64,000 bases of DNA from Pseudanabaena galeata CCNP1313. Lineage in GTDB: Bacteria > Cyanobacteriota > Cyanobacteriia > Pseudanabaenales > Pseudanabaenaceae. Position 1 is the first letter of the stretch; each line of letters starts with the position of its first letter. A program made the position numbers and the translations under genes. The stretch lies in the NCBI RefSeq assembly GCF_029910235.1, contig NZ_CP112874.1, positions 310,001 through 374,000 of the forward strand, in the 5' to 3' direction. The notes beneath the pieces are model-generated. The model worked only from the letters and a program-made list of their open reading frames with translations, did not search any database and was not told the origin of the DNA. This document shows positions 17,511 to 27,364 of this stretch, one piece after another.

Positions 17511-18101
17511 ATGGATGCAACCCTTATTCGTCAACTTGTATGGCTAGACTATCGATTAGCTCTGCTGTTTCTTGTTTTTATCCCCTTCGGTTTATTAGTC
17601 TGGGCTTTACGAAGTGATAGTGAAGCTATCAAGCGATCGCTACTTTTATACTGGCGTGTTGCGAGTTTGGTACTAATTACGATTTACTTAGCGATCGGTA
17701 GTTTAGGCATATCTTATATATCAGGAATTTTGGCTGCGATTTTAATCGTTCTCGCGCTTTGGTTTTGGCAAGATCTCAATGAGGATATTGAAGCTTCACG
17801 CAAAAGTCTTACCCCTATTTATTTGGGATGGCGCTGGGCGACAACGGTTTACTGCTCTCTAAGTGCCGTATTTCGGCTAATGTTCGCTAATTGTGCATTT
17901 ATGAATGTTGAGCAATTAAGCGATATTTGCAAAATTTGGTTTGAGCCACCGCTAAGCTTTAGCACCACATTTCATAATGGTGTACCTGTTGAAAACTTGG
18001 CATTTGCGGGTGCGGTTGGGGGAATTGTTTATATCTTGTATTTATTTGTATTTCTTGCTTTTAGCCTACCGAAAACAGGTCGAATTGCGTTTCGTGACTA
18101 A
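17511..18101 (+). CDS. Membrane protein, DUF3177-like
   Basis: A 196-residue protein with about five membrane helices (LALLFLVFIPFGLLVWAL; VASLVLITIYLAIGSLG; ISGILAAILIVLALWFW; and two near the C-terminus, including VGGIVYILYLFVFLAF). The start, with LVWLDYRLALLF, and the overall length agree with the DUF3177 family, which is confined to cyanobacteria. Function is unknown. The 314-bp gap before it holds a palindrome pair and an AT-rich promoter region. Confidence 0.65.
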   Translation: MDATLIRQLVWLDYRLALLFLVFIPFGLLVWALRSDSEAIKRSLLLYWRVASLVLITIYLAIGSLGISYISGILAAILIVLALWFWQDLNEDIEASRKSLTPIYLGWRWATTVYCSLSAVFRLMFANCAFMNVEQLSDICKIWFEPPLSFSTTFHNGVPVENLAFAGAVGGIVYILYLFVFLAFSLPKTGRIAFRD

Positions 18102-18133
18102 TGTACAGCGCTTTGCGCTTCAATTAAAACCAT

Positions 18134-18164
18134 AAAAAAAGGGTTGCTTCGCAACCCTTTTTTT
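18134..18164. terminator. Rho-independent terminator, bidirectional
   Basis: A 14-bp perfect stem A7-GGGTTGC / GCAACCC-T7 with TTC loop, between the converging DUF3177 and NAD kinase genes. The T-run on both strands fits a bidirectional terminator. A second stem (AGAGGGCGC/GCGCCCTCT) at 18171-18191 abuts the NAD kinase stop codon. Confidence 0.85.
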
Positions 18165-18192
18165 ACCAGAAGAGGGCGCATAGCGCCCTCTC

Positions 18193-19122
18193 TTAGTTTC
18201 TGTACTGATTGGGATAACGCACCCTTGCACCTGCCCACAGCAACTTTTGCCGCAAAGCTTGATAGTAGGAATATTCTTCTCGAAGGACAATAAACTGCGC
18301 TTGACACTCTGACATCTGGATATCTACTCTCTGCCCAGGAAAAATTGACGTAGCAATTACGCCATCCGTCCATAGTTTTAAACTAAAGTCATCCGTAGAC
18401 AGAGGCCAAATGCTTACAGTTAATTTGGGCGGAATCACGATCGCTCGACTCGATAAGCTCAAAGGACAAATCGGTGTAATCGCGATCGCGTGCATTCCTG
18501 AATGCACAATCGGTCCATTCGCCGCCACAGTATAAGAAGTTGAGCCAGTGGGAGTCGCCACAATTAACCCATCACCATGATATTGATCGACCACCTCACC
18601 ATCAATTTCTAGTTCTAGAGCCGCCGTGACCATGCGATCGGGCGAAGCTGGCTTCACACACATCTCATTGAGACATAAAAAGGGACCACAGGGCTGACCT
18701 AAGCGAGTGCCTAAGCCCTCATCCACAGTTACCACTTTTGCCTCTAACATCATTCGTCGCTCGATCGCAAAGCGATCGGACAAAAGCCGTTCCCAGATTT
18801 CGACAGTATTTTCACATTCCTCAATCGAATGCGTGAGAAATCCCAAATGCCCCCCAACATTAATCGCTAAAATCGGAACCTCAAGTTTTGCTAAATATCT
18901 AGCTGCACCTAAAGTTGCACCATCTCCACCTAAGACAATCGCAAGATCAATATCTTGGTGCATTGATTCGAGGAATACAGGATAGGGATTATCAGTTGCG
19001 CCTGTTGGACCAATTAATACTTTGACCCCAAGATTTTCTAACTCACAGCTACATCGCTCAGCCCACACTTTGCCAATTTGGCTACCCGCCTTATAGGCAA
19101 TGATTGCTTTACTAATCTTCAC
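18193..19122 (-). CDS. nadK: NAD kinase
   Basis: A 309-residue enzyme making NADP from NAD. It shows the diagnostic GGDGATLGAARYLA, then NVGGHLGFLT, NEMCV...PDRMV, and GDGLIVATPTGSTSYTVAANGP near residue 175. Cyanobacteria usually carry two NAD kinases; this length and motif set fits one of them, but which one cannot be told. The gene stands alone, facing the DUF3177 gene, with a stem-loop right after its stop codon. Confidence 0.93.
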   Translation of the reverse strand: MKISKAIIAYKAGSQIGKVWAERCSCELENLGVKVLIGPTGATDNPYPVFLESMHQDIDLAIVLGGDGATLGAARYLAKLEVPILAINVGGHLGFLTHSIEECENTVEIWERLLSDRFAIERRMMLEAKVVTVDEGLGTRLGQPCGPFLCLNEMCVKPASPDRMVTAALELEIDGEVVDQYHGDGLIVATPTGSTSYTVAANGPIVHSGMHAIAITPICPLSLSSRAIVIPPKLTVSIWPLSTDDFSLKLWTDGVIATSIFPGQRVDIQMSECQAQFIVLREEYSYYQALRQKLLWAGARVRYPNQYRN

Positions 19123-19578
19123 AGGTTCCCCTCAAATTGGGATTAATGGTTGGCAAACTTCACTCTAAACATCACGAGCTAAATCTTGCGCTACAGGATT
19201 TAGCTCGTGCCACAAGATTTAGCTTTTATATTTAATTGCACTTAGCTACTTAACCTAATTCTAAATCTCTATGTCAACTCTTTATTTAACGTGAGTTCTA
19301 TAGCTGTCGCAAAGCAAAACCCAAGAAGAGAATGGCGGCGCTTCGCGCCGCCATTCTCTTCTTTTGTGCTAACACAATCGACAGCAGTATATATAGCCAT
19401 TTGCCTCGTGCGAAGCTCGAGGCAAATGGCAGAAAATGTCTCTTTTGGGATCAGTTTTGATCAGTATTGTCGTAATTGTTATGAATATTTTTCAATTCAT
19501 GAAAATTAATGATACAAAAAACAAATTTTTGAGCTAAGATTTGACACTAGGTAAAATTCTTGGTGTGAAGGGTAAGTC
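19123..19578. repeat. Gene-free region with three palindromes
   Basis: Palindromes lie at 19173-19209 (CACGAGCTAAATC arms), 19323-19363 (19-bp arms, GGCGGCGC-TTC apex) and 19396-19430 (GCCATTTGCCTCG arms). TTTAACGTGAGTTC at about 19283-19298 resembles one end of family B, and TATAGCTGTCGC beside it resembles an end of family E. The last 80 bp are AT-rich and probably hold the promoter of the downstream coiled-coil gene. Confidence 0.65.
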
Positions 19579-20664
19579 ATGAGTCAGGCAGGATTTGGCG
19601 ATTCATCATCACAAGAGAGCATTAGTTCATCAATGCCAGAGCCGCAAACCCCGCTTCAGAGTGTATCTCCGAATGTAATCGGTGAGCCAACCACTCTGTT
19701 TAACGCCTTGCCAAGACAAGTCTTAGAGCAAGAGCTACAGTTTTGCAATGAGCGTAGTCAGCAAGCGCAAATTTTGTTGCGTCAAGCCCAAGAACAACTG
19801 CAACTGTCGCAGTTAGTCATTCAAAGACAGGAAACCCTCACCCAAACCCTGCAATCACGTATCGACCAACTGGAAAGCGAGTTGCAAGATGTGCATACTA
19901 ATTGTGATGAATTGCGCGATCGCCTCAAGCGTCAACAACATCACACCTCACAACTCAAAGCAGCCCTCGAACGCTGCCTCGACACTTCAACACCTGCACC
20001 TAATGACATGGCGCTTAATGACATGGCACTTTCTGCCTTAGAGTCTTGGTCGATCGCCAAACTTGCCGACGAAAAGATTACTCCCGTTGAGGCGAGCCAT
20101 GATTCTCCTATGCAGAATGTAGTCAAAATCGTACCTGCACCTCAACCAATTGAGCTAGATTCACATCAAGAACTGAAGCCATTTATTTCAGAATCACAAT
20201 CCCTTGAAGTAGAGGAACCTGTCCAGTTATCCATGCCTGCTAAGACGCAAGCAATTTCGCCTTTGATTGTGAGACCACATAAAGCTTCGCAAGGTTCGCC
20301 GATCGCCCCTAACTTACCAGCGTTACAGGTGGTTACGGAGCCAAAGGAACAATCTATAGTTAATTGGCGCATTGAAAAACAGCCCGATCATCAGGCGATC
20401 GCTGCTATAGGTCAAAATACGACCACCGACGAATCAGCTAGCTCTCTAATTTCTTCAAGCTCTGCTGTAACCAACTCATCAATGGCTTCTACTGTTGCTA
20501 TGCCCAAGTTTATGCAGGCTCTGTATGGTAATGCAAATAGTCCTGTTAACGAAGGAAGAGAAGAAGATACTCAGCTAGCGATCGCTAATGCTAACCCACG
20601 TAAAGCAGTGACTTCTCTGGCGGCTGTACAACTTCCTCAGTTTCCTCCTTTGCCACGCCGATGA
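19579..20664 (+). CDS. Coiled-coil protein of unknown function, coupled to ruvA
   Basis: A 361-residue protein. Residues 50-135 are a heptad-rich coiled coil with many Gln and Leu (LEQELQFCNERSQQAQILLR, QTLQSRIDQLESEL). The remainder is low-complexity, rich in Ser, Pro and Gln, and probably disordered, ending PQFPPLPRR. The start has an AAGGG ribosome site. Its stop overlaps the start of ruvA (ATGA), so the two are translated together. No catalytic motif is seen; a scaffold role is only a suggestion. Confidence 0.7.
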   Translation: MSQAGFGDSSSQESISSSMPEPQTPLQSVSPNVIGEPTTLFNALPRQVLEQELQFCNERSQQAQILLRQAQEQLQLSQLVIQRQETLTQTLQSRIDQLESELQDVHTNCDELRDRLKRQQHHTSQLKAALERCLDTSTPAPNDMALNDMALSALESWSIAKLADEKITPVEASHDSPMQNVVKIVPAPQPIELDSHQELKPFISESQSLEVEEPVQLSMPAKTQAISPLIVRPHKASQGSPIAPNLPALQVVTEPKEQSIVNWRIEKQPDHQAIAAIGQNTTTDESASSLISSSSAVTNSSMASTVAMPKFMQALYGNANSPVNEGREEDTQLAIANANPRKAVTSLAAVQLPQFPPLPRR

Positions 20665-21305
20665 TTGGTTTCCTGCGTGGTGCGATCGCGGCTTGTAAAG
20701 CATCGGATAGTTCTCGAAAAAATACGCCTTCCTATTGGCTCACCCTTGATGTTCAAGGTGTAGGTTACGATATCCAAATCACGGCTAGCACTGCGAATAA
20801 GTTGCCACTCGTGGGAGAAGAGACGCAAATATTTACGCATCTCATCGTCCGTGAAGATCAAATGACTTTGTTTGGTTTTCCTACTCTCGCCGAGCGTGAG
20901 CTATTTCGCCAACTAATCAGCGTTTCAGGTATTGGCACTCAAGTTGGTTTGGCTTTGTTAAACAGTTTAGGAATTCAAGATCTCGTTAAGGCGATCGTTT
21001 CAGGCAATACAAGAGTATTAAGTTTAACCCCCGGAGTCGGCACAAAAACGGCTGAGAGACTTGCCCTAGAACTCAAAACCAAACTTGCTGACGGTCGCTT
21101 AGCGCAAGTTGGGGCAACGCGATCGCTAGGTAATACTTTAAGTGTGGCTCTACAGGAAGAGTTAGAAATGACTTTGTTAGCGCTAGGTTATACACCCGCC
21201 GAAATTAGCAATGCCCTCAATGAGATCGCCAGTTTACCGATTCTTGCCAAAACTCAAGATATCGAAGCTTGGATTAAAGAGGCGATCGCGTGGCTTTCTC
21301 GATAG
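20661..21305 (+). CDS. ruvA: Holliday junction DNA helicase subunit RuvA
   Basis: A 214-residue protein. The N-terminal OB domain contains LDVQGVGYDIQI and HLIVREDQMTLFGF. The middle has the helix-hairpin-helix segments LISVSGIGTQVGLALLNS and SLTPGVGTKTAERLALELK. A C-terminal three-helix domain (LLALGYTPAEISNAL) contacts RuvB. It binds four-way junctions and targets RuvB for branch migration. The start overlaps the coiled-coil gene by 4 bp. No ruvB or ruvC is next to it, as is usual in cyanobacteria. Confidence 0.95.
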   Translation: MIGFLRGAIAACKASDSSRKNTPSYWLTLDVQGVGYDIQITASTANKLPLVGEETQIFTHLIVREDQMTLFGFPTLAERELFRQLISVSGIGTQVGLALLNSLGIQDLVKAIVSGNTRVLSLTPGVGTKTAERLALELKTKLADGRLAQVGATRSLGNTLSVALQEELEMTLLALGYTPAEISNALNEIASLPILAKTQDIEAWIKEAIAWLSR

Positions 21306-21327
21306 ACAACCCTGCTCAAGCCCACTT

Positions 21328-21545
21328 TTCGCTTCCGTCGAACTGACCTTAAAACCTTTGCAAAGCAATGGTTTTAAGGCTTTTACTAAGGATCGTTCAC
21401 TCGATAACTACTGTAAAAAAGCGCTATAGCAACGCAAGAGATGGATAGGACAAATCAAAACCAAAAAGATGAGTGGCGGCGCGAAGCGCCGCCACTCATC
21501 TTTTTGGTTTTATGTCCTAAGCAAAACTTACATTGCTATATGATT
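21328..21545. repeat. Family B end fragment plus family E element
   Basis: CGCTTCCGTCGAACTGACCTTAA at about 21329-21351 matches the inverted left end of family B without the rest. A small palindrome follows (CCTTAAAACC...GGTTTTAAGG). Then comes a family E element in reverse orientation, about 21422-21543, with 26-bp perfect arms 21457-21482 and 21486-21511 around GAA. Confidence 0.7.
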
Positions 21546-21556
21546 CATTTTCGTCT

Positions 21557-22390
21557 CTAGACAAGTCCATTCTTCTTAAACCAATCCTGTAGACGCTTCC
21601 AGCCATCTTCTGCTTCGACTTGACGATAGGAAGGACGATAATCAGCATGGAAAGCGTGAGGTGCATCGGGATAAACTACGATCTCGGAATTGTTACTGCA
21701 ACCCTTGAGCTTTTCGCGCATTTTCTCAACCGTATCCAGAGGAATGCTCGTATCTTTACCACCGTATAACCCCAGAACTGCTCCTTGTAAATTCATGGCG
21801 ATATCAATGGGATGCTTTGGCGTAAGTATTGTTGATTCACCAACCAGTCGCCCATACCAAGCCACACCTGCCTTAACTTGGGGATTGTGAGCAGAGTATA
21901 ACCAAGTAATCCTACCGCCCCAACAAAAACCTGTAATCCCCAACTTTTGGGGATCTCCCTTCGCCGATGTAACTGCCCATGCTGCGGTGGCATCAAGATC
22001 GGACATAACTTGTGAGTCAGGGACTTGACTAACTACTTTGCGAATCTCAGTAATATCTGTCAACTTAGACACATCCCCCTGTCGGTAAAACATTTCAGGG
22101 GCGATCGCTAGATAACCTAATTTAGCAAGGCGACGGCATACATCTTGGATATAAGCATGAACTCCAAAGATTTCTTGAATAACTAAGATCACAGGAAAAT
22201 CTTTGCCCAAAGTTGGTCTAGCTCTATAGGCAGGGATCGTGCCATCTTTGACAGGGATTTTGACTTCACCTGCGACGAGCCCCTTGTTGTCAGTGGTAAT
22301 TACTTTCGCGGAAATTGGCTGCACGGCGATCGCAAAGCCCGCCGTGAGGCTAGTAACTGCGATGAATTCGCGTCTGGTAAGTTTTGACAT
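21557..22390 (-). CDS. Dienelactone hydrolase family protein, Tat-exported
   Basis: A 277-residue alpha/beta hydrolase. The N-terminus [18 protein letters not shown] is a twin-arginine signal. The fold's catalytic triad is visible: Cys in GFCWGG near residue 155, Asp in [10 protein letters not shown] and His in [12 protein letters not shown]. The Cys nucleophile is the dienelactone hydrolase type. Homologues are often annotated as carboxymethylenebutenolidase; the true substrate in cyanobacteria is not known. The gene is monocistronic. Confidence 0.87.
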   Translation of the reverse strand: MSKLTRREFIAVTSLTAGFAIAVQPISAKVITTDNKGLVAGEVKIPVKDGTIPAYRARPTLGKDFPVILVIQEIFGVHAYIQDVCRRLAKLGYLAIAPEMFYRQGDVSKLTDITEIRKVVSQVPDSQVMSDLDATAAWAVTSAKGDPQKLGITGFCWGGRITWLYSAHNPQVKAGVAWYGRLVGESTILTPKHPIDIAMNLQGAVLGLYGGKDTSIPLDTVEKMREKLKGCSNNSEIVVYPDAPHAFHADYRPSYRQVEAEDGWKRLQDWFKKNGLV

Positions 22391-22490
22391 GCAAGTGAAC
22401 CTTTACAAAAATATAGATGGGGACAAGCCTCGCTTGTCCCCATCTATATTTTGCAACCTAAAACTAAAAATGAGTGTCACCTCAAAACCC

Positions 22491-22532
22491 ATATAAATGA
22501 AAGCGGCGCTTTGCGCCGCCTTCATTTATATG
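22491..22532. repeat. 19-bp palindrome with GGCGGCGC apex
   Basis: Arms 22491-22509 and 22514-22532 match at 18 of 19 positions. It lies between the hydrolase start and the gpmI end. The adjacent 22540-22620 carries two inverted copies of TAGGGTGCGTTA. Confidence 0.75.
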
Positions 22533-22643
22533 ATTTGCTGTAGGGTGCGTTAGCCATAGCGTAACGCACGATCCAATGCTAAGTAGGGTGCGTTACGCTG
22601 CGCTAACACACCCTACAAGGTGAAGTAAGTAGGATTCACTAAA

Positions 22644-24248
22644 CTATTTGCCAATTTTGACTGGGGTTTTAGTGGCTTTGATCTCATAAATTGCTTTTTC
22701 TAGCAAAGAGACTCCTGTCATTTCTTCTGGTTGGGGAACTTGCAAAATTTCTAAAATCGTTGGTGCTATGTCTGCGAGACGACCGCCAGTCTGCTTGAGT
22801 CTTACATCAGCACCATGACCATAGATCTTGCGACCTTCACCCTCTACCAAAATAAATGGGACAGGATTGCTGGAATGAGCCGTCCAAGGGTTGCCATGCT
22901 CATCACACATATATTCAGCATTACCATGATCGGCGGTGATTAAAGCTGTACCGCCAGCATTCGCAATGCTAGACAGTAGTTTGCCCAAACATCGATCCAC
23001 ATGTTCGAGAGCCTTAACTGTTGCTTCAAAGTTGCCAGTATGACCAACCATGTCGGGGTTAGCATAGTTAATCACAATTAGTGAGTAAATCCTCTTCGCG
23101 ATCGCCTCCGCAGCGATGCGGGTTACCTCGGTAGCCGACATGGCTGGCTCTTGATCATAGGTAGACACTCGCGGACTGTTGACCAATACCCGATCATCGC
23201 CTTCACTAGCTTCTTCCAAGCCACCATCAAAGAAATAGGTAACATGGGCATATTTCTCAGTTTCGGCGAGGCGTAACTGTTTTAGTCCATGTTGAGCGAC
23301 AACTGGCCCCAGTAGATTAGTTAAGTTTTGGGGCAGGAAGGCAACAGGCACAGGTAAAGAGCTGTCGTACTGGGTAAAAGTGGCATAGGCGAGATGCTCA
23401 ATAGGTTCGCGTTCAAACCCTGTAAAGTTTTCGGCAACAAGAGCTTGAGTGATCTCGCGGGAACGATCGGGACGGAAGTTAAAGCAAATTACACCGTCAC
23501 CTGAGGCGATCGCCCCATGGGCTACGCGTGTAGGCGGCAAAAATTCGTCGGTAATTTTGTCTTTGTAGGCGGATTCCAATAAGTCTGTTGGCTCAGTTAG
23601 CTCAGTTGTAATTTGATCATTGGTCAAGACTTCATAAGCCTTTTGGACACGATCCCAGCGCTTGTCACGATCCATGACGAAATAACGCCCACTGATCGTG
23701 ACAATGCGTCCAACACCAATTTTTTTAATGTGTGCTTGTAAAAGCCGAATAAAGTTGATCCCTGAATGGGGCAAGGTGTCGCGACCATCGGTAATCACAT
23801 GAATGCAGACATTTTCAATGCCTTGGGACTTAGCTAAATCCAGTAGCCCTAAGAGATGTTCAATATGTGAATGTACACCACCATCAGAGCAAAGCCCGAT
23901 CAGATGCAATTTGCTATGGTTAGCTTTAACCTTTTCACAAACTTGTACTAATACAGAATTTGATAATAACGAGCCATCATCGACGGCATCAGAAATTCTT
24001 ACTAACTCTTGGGGGACAACTCGACCTGCACCAATATTTAAATGTCCAACTTCAGAGTTGCCCATTTGACCTTTTGGTAAGCCAACATCTTTGCCAGAGG
24101 CTTGGAGGAGAGTTTTGGGGTAAGTACTCCACAGACTATCCATGACGGGAGTATTTGCTGCGGTGATCGCATTGCCCTCGGTTTCTTTCCTATATCCCCA
24201 GCCGTCCAAAATGATCAGAACCAGTGGAGAAACAGACCCCGTTTGCAT
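22644..24248 (-). CDS. gpmI: 2,3-bisphosphoglycerate-independent phosphoglycerate mutase
   Basis: About 534 residues from the ATG at 24248, which has AAGGAA 10 bp upstream; longer in-frame starts lack support. The Mn-binding and catalytic motifs are visible: LIILDGWGYR, GNSEVGHLNIGAGR (catalytic Ser), CSDGGVHSH, DGRDT, NFRPDRSREI, NYANPDMVGHTGN and TADHGNAE. It interconverts 3- and 2-phosphoglycerate in glycolysis. The gene is transcribed alone. Confidence 0.96.
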   Translation of the reverse strand: MQTGSVSPLVLIILDGWGYRKETEGNAITAANTPVMDSLWSTYPKTLLQASGKDVGLPKGQMGNSEVGHLNIGAGRVVPQELVRISDAVDDGSLLSNSVLVQVCEKVKANHSKLHLIGLCSDGGVHSHIEHLLGLLDLAKSQGIENVCIHVITDGRDTLPHSGINFIRLLQAHIKKIGVGRIVTISGRYFVMDRDKRWDRVQKAYEVLTNDQITTELTEPTDLLESAYKDKITDEFLPPTRVAHGAIASGDGVICFNFRPDRSREITQALVAENFTGFEREPIEHLAYATFTQYDSSLPVPVAFLPQNLTNLLGPVVAQHGLKQLRLAETEKYAHVTYFFDGGLEEASEGDDRVLVNSPRVSTYDQEPAMSATEVTRIAAEAIAKRIYSLIVINYANPDMVGHTGNFEATVKALEHVDRCLGKLLSSIANAGGTALITADHGNAEYMCDEHGNPWTAHSSNPVPFILVEGEGRKIYGHGADVRLKQTGGRLADIAPTILEILQVPQPEEMTGVSLLEKAIYEIKATKTPVKIGK

Positions 24249-24311
24249 AAAAGACAGTTCCTTGTTAAATACATGTTCACTCCTCACTAGGCAATCATAC
24301 CATCGGAGCAA

Positions 24312-24696
24312 ATTTACGGATTATCTTAACAATACTTGGCAATTTGCGCGATCGCAATGTATCGTAAAAAACTTTTAATTATTCCCAAAATAGCTTTGCT
24401 TTATGACAATTGCTGATTTATACAAATACACAAAAGTGTCGTCGCGCTTTTGTGTATTCAAAACCAGACCCAGTAATGCCGAACTGCAAAATGGCTTAGC
24501 AATTTTGCAGTTCGGCATTACTGGATTCAAAACTAATTTTGGGGTTTGCCACACCGTGACAGCAGCCCAAAAAATTTAGTTTCATAATGAGATTAGCTAA
24601 CGTGAATCACCTGATTCTATTTTGCCGATCGCTAACGAATGTATGATGATTACTCTGCAATAAATTCTTTCCTCGGTTAAAAAATTTCCCTCACGA
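24312..24696. repeat. Promoter region with two palindromes
   Basis: Divergent start region of gpmI and lysC. It contains a palindrome at about 24424-24459 (AATACACAAAAGYG arms) and a 23-bp perfect one with arms 24470-24492 and 24502-24524. AT-rich segments on each side probably hold both promoters. TTTCATAATGAG near 24579 resembles one end of family D. No gene is seen. Confidence 0.65.
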
Positions 24697-26526
24697 ATGG
24701 CGCTAATAGTTCAGAAATATGGTGGCTCTTCCGTAGCCGATGCCGATCGCATTAAGGCAGTCCGCGATCGCATTAAGCGGACAGTTGATGCTGGCAATCA
24801 AGTTGTAGTAGTGGTTTCAGCGATGGGTAAAACCACTGATGGTTTGGTGGCTCTCGCCGAGTCAGTGACAGCAACGCATACTCAAACCCTCACGGAAATT
24901 GCTGCAAAAGAGCGAGAAATGGATCTGCTCTTAGCAACGGGTGAGCAGATCACGATCGCCGCCTTAAGTATGGCATTGCAAGCAATAGGACAACCTGCGA
25001 TCGCTATGAATGGATCTCAAGTAAGAGTGGTTACGGAGCCAAACCATACTCGCGCCAGAATTTTATACGTAGAACCAGATCAAATTAGATCGGCGCTGGA
25101 TCTTGGCAAGGTCGTAGTGATCGCAGGATTTCAAGGTGTGGCGATTGATCGAGCCACGGGCTTACCGAGCAATGAAATTACCACTTTAGGTCGCGGAGGT
25201 TCTGACACCTCGGCAGTGGCGATTGCGGCGGCGATCGAAGCTGACATTTGCGAAATATATACTGATGTCCCCGGAATTTTGACCACTGATCCACGTATTG
25301 TCCCCAAGGCACAAATGCTTGCGGAAATTACTTGCGACGAAATGCTAGAGCTAGCCAGTTTAGGGGCAAAAGTTTTGCATCCACGTTCTGTGGAAATTGC
25401 CCGTAACTTTGGCGTAAAAATGTGTGTGCGATCTAGTTGGCTAGATGATGCGGGTACGGTGATTACTTCGCCGCGCATTGGCACGGGCAATCTAAAATCC
25501 TTAGAAGTGAATCGTTTTGTAGAGACAGTTTCAATTGATTACGATCAAGTCAAAATTGCGCTGTTACAAATTCCTGATCGCCCTGGGATCGCATCCCAGT
25601 TATTCAAATCTCTCGCCGATCAAGGGATCAATGTTGACTTAATTATCCAAGCAGTGCAAGAAACCGAAGGGGTCAATGACATTGCCTTTACGATTCCGCA
25701 AAACCAGCTACAACTTGCCGAAGTAGTCACCCGTGGTTTAGAAATTGGCGCAAGTTTAGTCACCGTTGACTCCACCATTGCCAAAATCAGCATTATTGGT
25801 GTGGGCATGATCGGACAACCAGGTGTAGCCGCGCAAATGTTCACGGCTCTGGCGGACTCAGGGATCAATATTCAAATGATTTCCACTTCTGAAATTAAAA
25901 TTAGTTGTGTGATAGCGGCGGCTGATGGTGAAGCGGCGATCGCAGCGATCCAAAAAACCTTCGATGTCCCAGTGCAATCGCATCAAGCCTGTGAGATCGC
26001 ATCAGAGAGTAAAGCCGATGTTTCGCCTGTGCGTGGGGTCGCGCTAGATCGCAATCGCGCCAGAATTGCCGTGCAGCAAGTCCCTGATCGCCCAGGGATG
26101 GCGGCAAAAATCCTTGAGCAGCTTGTTGAGCAGAATATTAGTTTGGATATGATCGTCCAGTCGCAATCCAATCGCGATGTTAATGAAATTGCTTTTACGG
26201 TAGCGATCGCTGATCTTGCCAAAGCTGAAACCGCCCTCAAACAATATACTAAAGAGCTTGGCTATGGCGCAGTAACTTGCGATGCTGATATTAGTAAAGT
26301 CAGTATTGTGGGAGCAAATATGATCCATCAGTCGGGAATTGCCGCCCGCATGTTTAGTGCTCTCGCTGATTCAGGTATTAATATTGAGATGATCGCTACA
26401 TCTGAAATTAAAGTAAGCTGTGTAGTGCGCGATCACCAAGCGGAACAAGCACTGAAAGTTATTCATCAAGAATTTAACCTGTCAGGTGATCGCGCAATCG
26501 AAGTTCCCAGTGCTTTGAGCAAGTAG
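24697..26526 (+). CDS. lysC: Aspartate kinase with four ACT domains
   Basis: A 609-residue enzyme phosphorylating aspartate, the first step toward Lys, Thr and Met. The kinase domain starts VQKYGGSSVADADRIK and contains VVSAMGKTTDGL, GRGGSDTSAVA and ITCDEMLELASLGAKVLHPRS. From about residue 265 two tandem pairs of ACT domains follow, seen as repeated QIPDRPGIASQ/QVPDRPGMAAK and SGINIQMISTSEIKISC/SGINIEMIATSEIKVSC. The four-ACT form is the cyanobacterial type and predicts feedback inhibition by Lys and/or Thr. Start is the first ATG. Confidence 0.96.
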   Translation: MALIVQKYGGSSVADADRIKAVRDRIKRTVDAGNQVVVVVSAMGKTTDGLVALAESVTATHTQTLTEIAAKEREMDLLLATGEQITIAALSMALQAIGQPAIAMNGSQVRVVTEPNHTRARILYVEPDQIRSALDLGKVVVIAGFQGVAIDRATGLPSNEITTLGRGGSDTSAVAIAAAIEADICEIYTDVPGILTTDPRIVPKAQMLAEITCDEMLELASLGAKVLHPRSVEIARNFGVKMCVRSSWLDDAGTVITSPRIGTGNLKSLEVNRFVETVSIDYDQVKIALLQIPDRPGIASQLFKSLADQGINVDLIIQAVQETEGVNDIAFTIPQNQLQLAEVVTRGLEIGASLVTVDSTIAKISIIGVGMIGQPGVAAQMFTALADSGINIQMISTSEIKISCVIAAADGEAAIAAIQKTFDVPVQSHQACEIASESKADVSPVRGVALDRNRARIAVQQVPDRPGMAAKILEQLVEQNISLDMIVQSQSNRDVNEIAFTVAIADLAKAETALKQYTKELGYGAVTCDADISKVSIVGANMIHQSGIAARMFSALADSGINIEMIATSEIKVSCVVRDHQAEQALKVIHQEFNLSGDRAIEVPSALSK

Positions 26527-26600
26527 TAAATGTGGCACAAAGCGCCATACTTACTAACTAAATACGCTTTAAGATAAGTACATATCCCGCGAGCATTTCT

Positions 26601-27293
26601 ATGTCATCTGATAAATCTGGCGATCGCCCAAGCAATCCGCCCACTGATCCCAAGCAAGCGCCACCTGTACCTAAACAAGAAAATTCTTTTAAAAATTTCT
26701 TGTCTGATAACTTGCCTACCGTCACAGTGGCTATTTTGTTGGCAGTTGGTGTAAGAGTTTTTATTGCTGAGCCACGTTATATTCCTTCTAGCTCAATGGA
26801 GCCGACTTTATTAATTGACGATCGCTTAATTATCGATAAGCTTTCAATTCGTTGGCGCAAGCCTGAACGCGGTGAAATTATCGTTTTTAATCCACCTAAT
26901 GATCCCGTTGTGCCTGATGCGTCTAAGGTGTATATCAAGCGAGTAATTGGTTTGCCAGGCGATCGCATCAGTATTCGTGATGGCAAAGTATTTATCAATG
27001 ATGCGCCTCTAAATGAGCCATACATTGCAACACCGCCAAATTACACTTTGCCAACCCAAGACGATGCTCTCTGCCCTAGATGTTTCCGCCCTGACAATGT
27101 GCAATCTAGTAAGGGTTTTCCATTTTTCACAGTGCCTAGTGGTAAATATTGGGTAATGGGGGATAACCGCAATAATAGTTTGGATTCTCACGCATGGGGA
27201 TTTATGCCCGAAGAGAATCTAGTTGGAAGAGCCATGTTTCGCTACTGGCCCTTTGACAATCGTGTTGGTAATTTAAGCGTTCCTAAATACTAG
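26601..27293 (+). CDS. lepB: Signal peptidase I, with CPRC insertion
   Basis: A 230-residue membrane serine protease that removes Sec signal peptides. After a Pro-rich cytoplasmic start comes one TM helix (TVTVAILLAVGVRVFI), then the nucleophile Ser in PSSSMEPTL, the general-base Lys in KVYIKRVIGLPGD and box E GDNRNNSLDSHAWGF. Before box E is an insertion with CPRC absent from the second copy, a possible disulfide or metal site. It precedes a second lepB by 71 bp. Confidence 0.93.
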   Translation: MSSDKSGDRPSNPPTDPKQAPPVPKQENSFKNFLSDNLPTVTVAILLAVGVRVFIAEPRYIPSSSMEPTLLIDDRLIIDKLSIRWRKPERGEIIVFNPPNDPVVPDASKVYIKRVIGLPGDRISIRDGKVFINDAPLNEPYIATPPNYTLPTQDDALCPRCFRPDNVQSSKGFPFFTVPSGKYWVMGDNRNNSLDSHAWGFMPEENLVGRAMFRYWPFDNRVGNLSVPKY

Positions 27294-27364
27294 ACCCTCC
27301 CCCCATCCCCCTCTATCAATAAGGAGAGGGGGAGAAAGATTTGTCCTCTTATAGAAATTGATAC

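Noticed and set aside
18098-18373. 91-codon minus-strand frame overlapping the 3' end of nadK
   Set aside because: It is out of frame with nadK and reads through the terminator hairpins.
25131-26328. Several minus-strand open frames opposite lysC
   Set aside because: They overlap the clear aspartate kinase gene; long antisense frames are expected from its codon bias.
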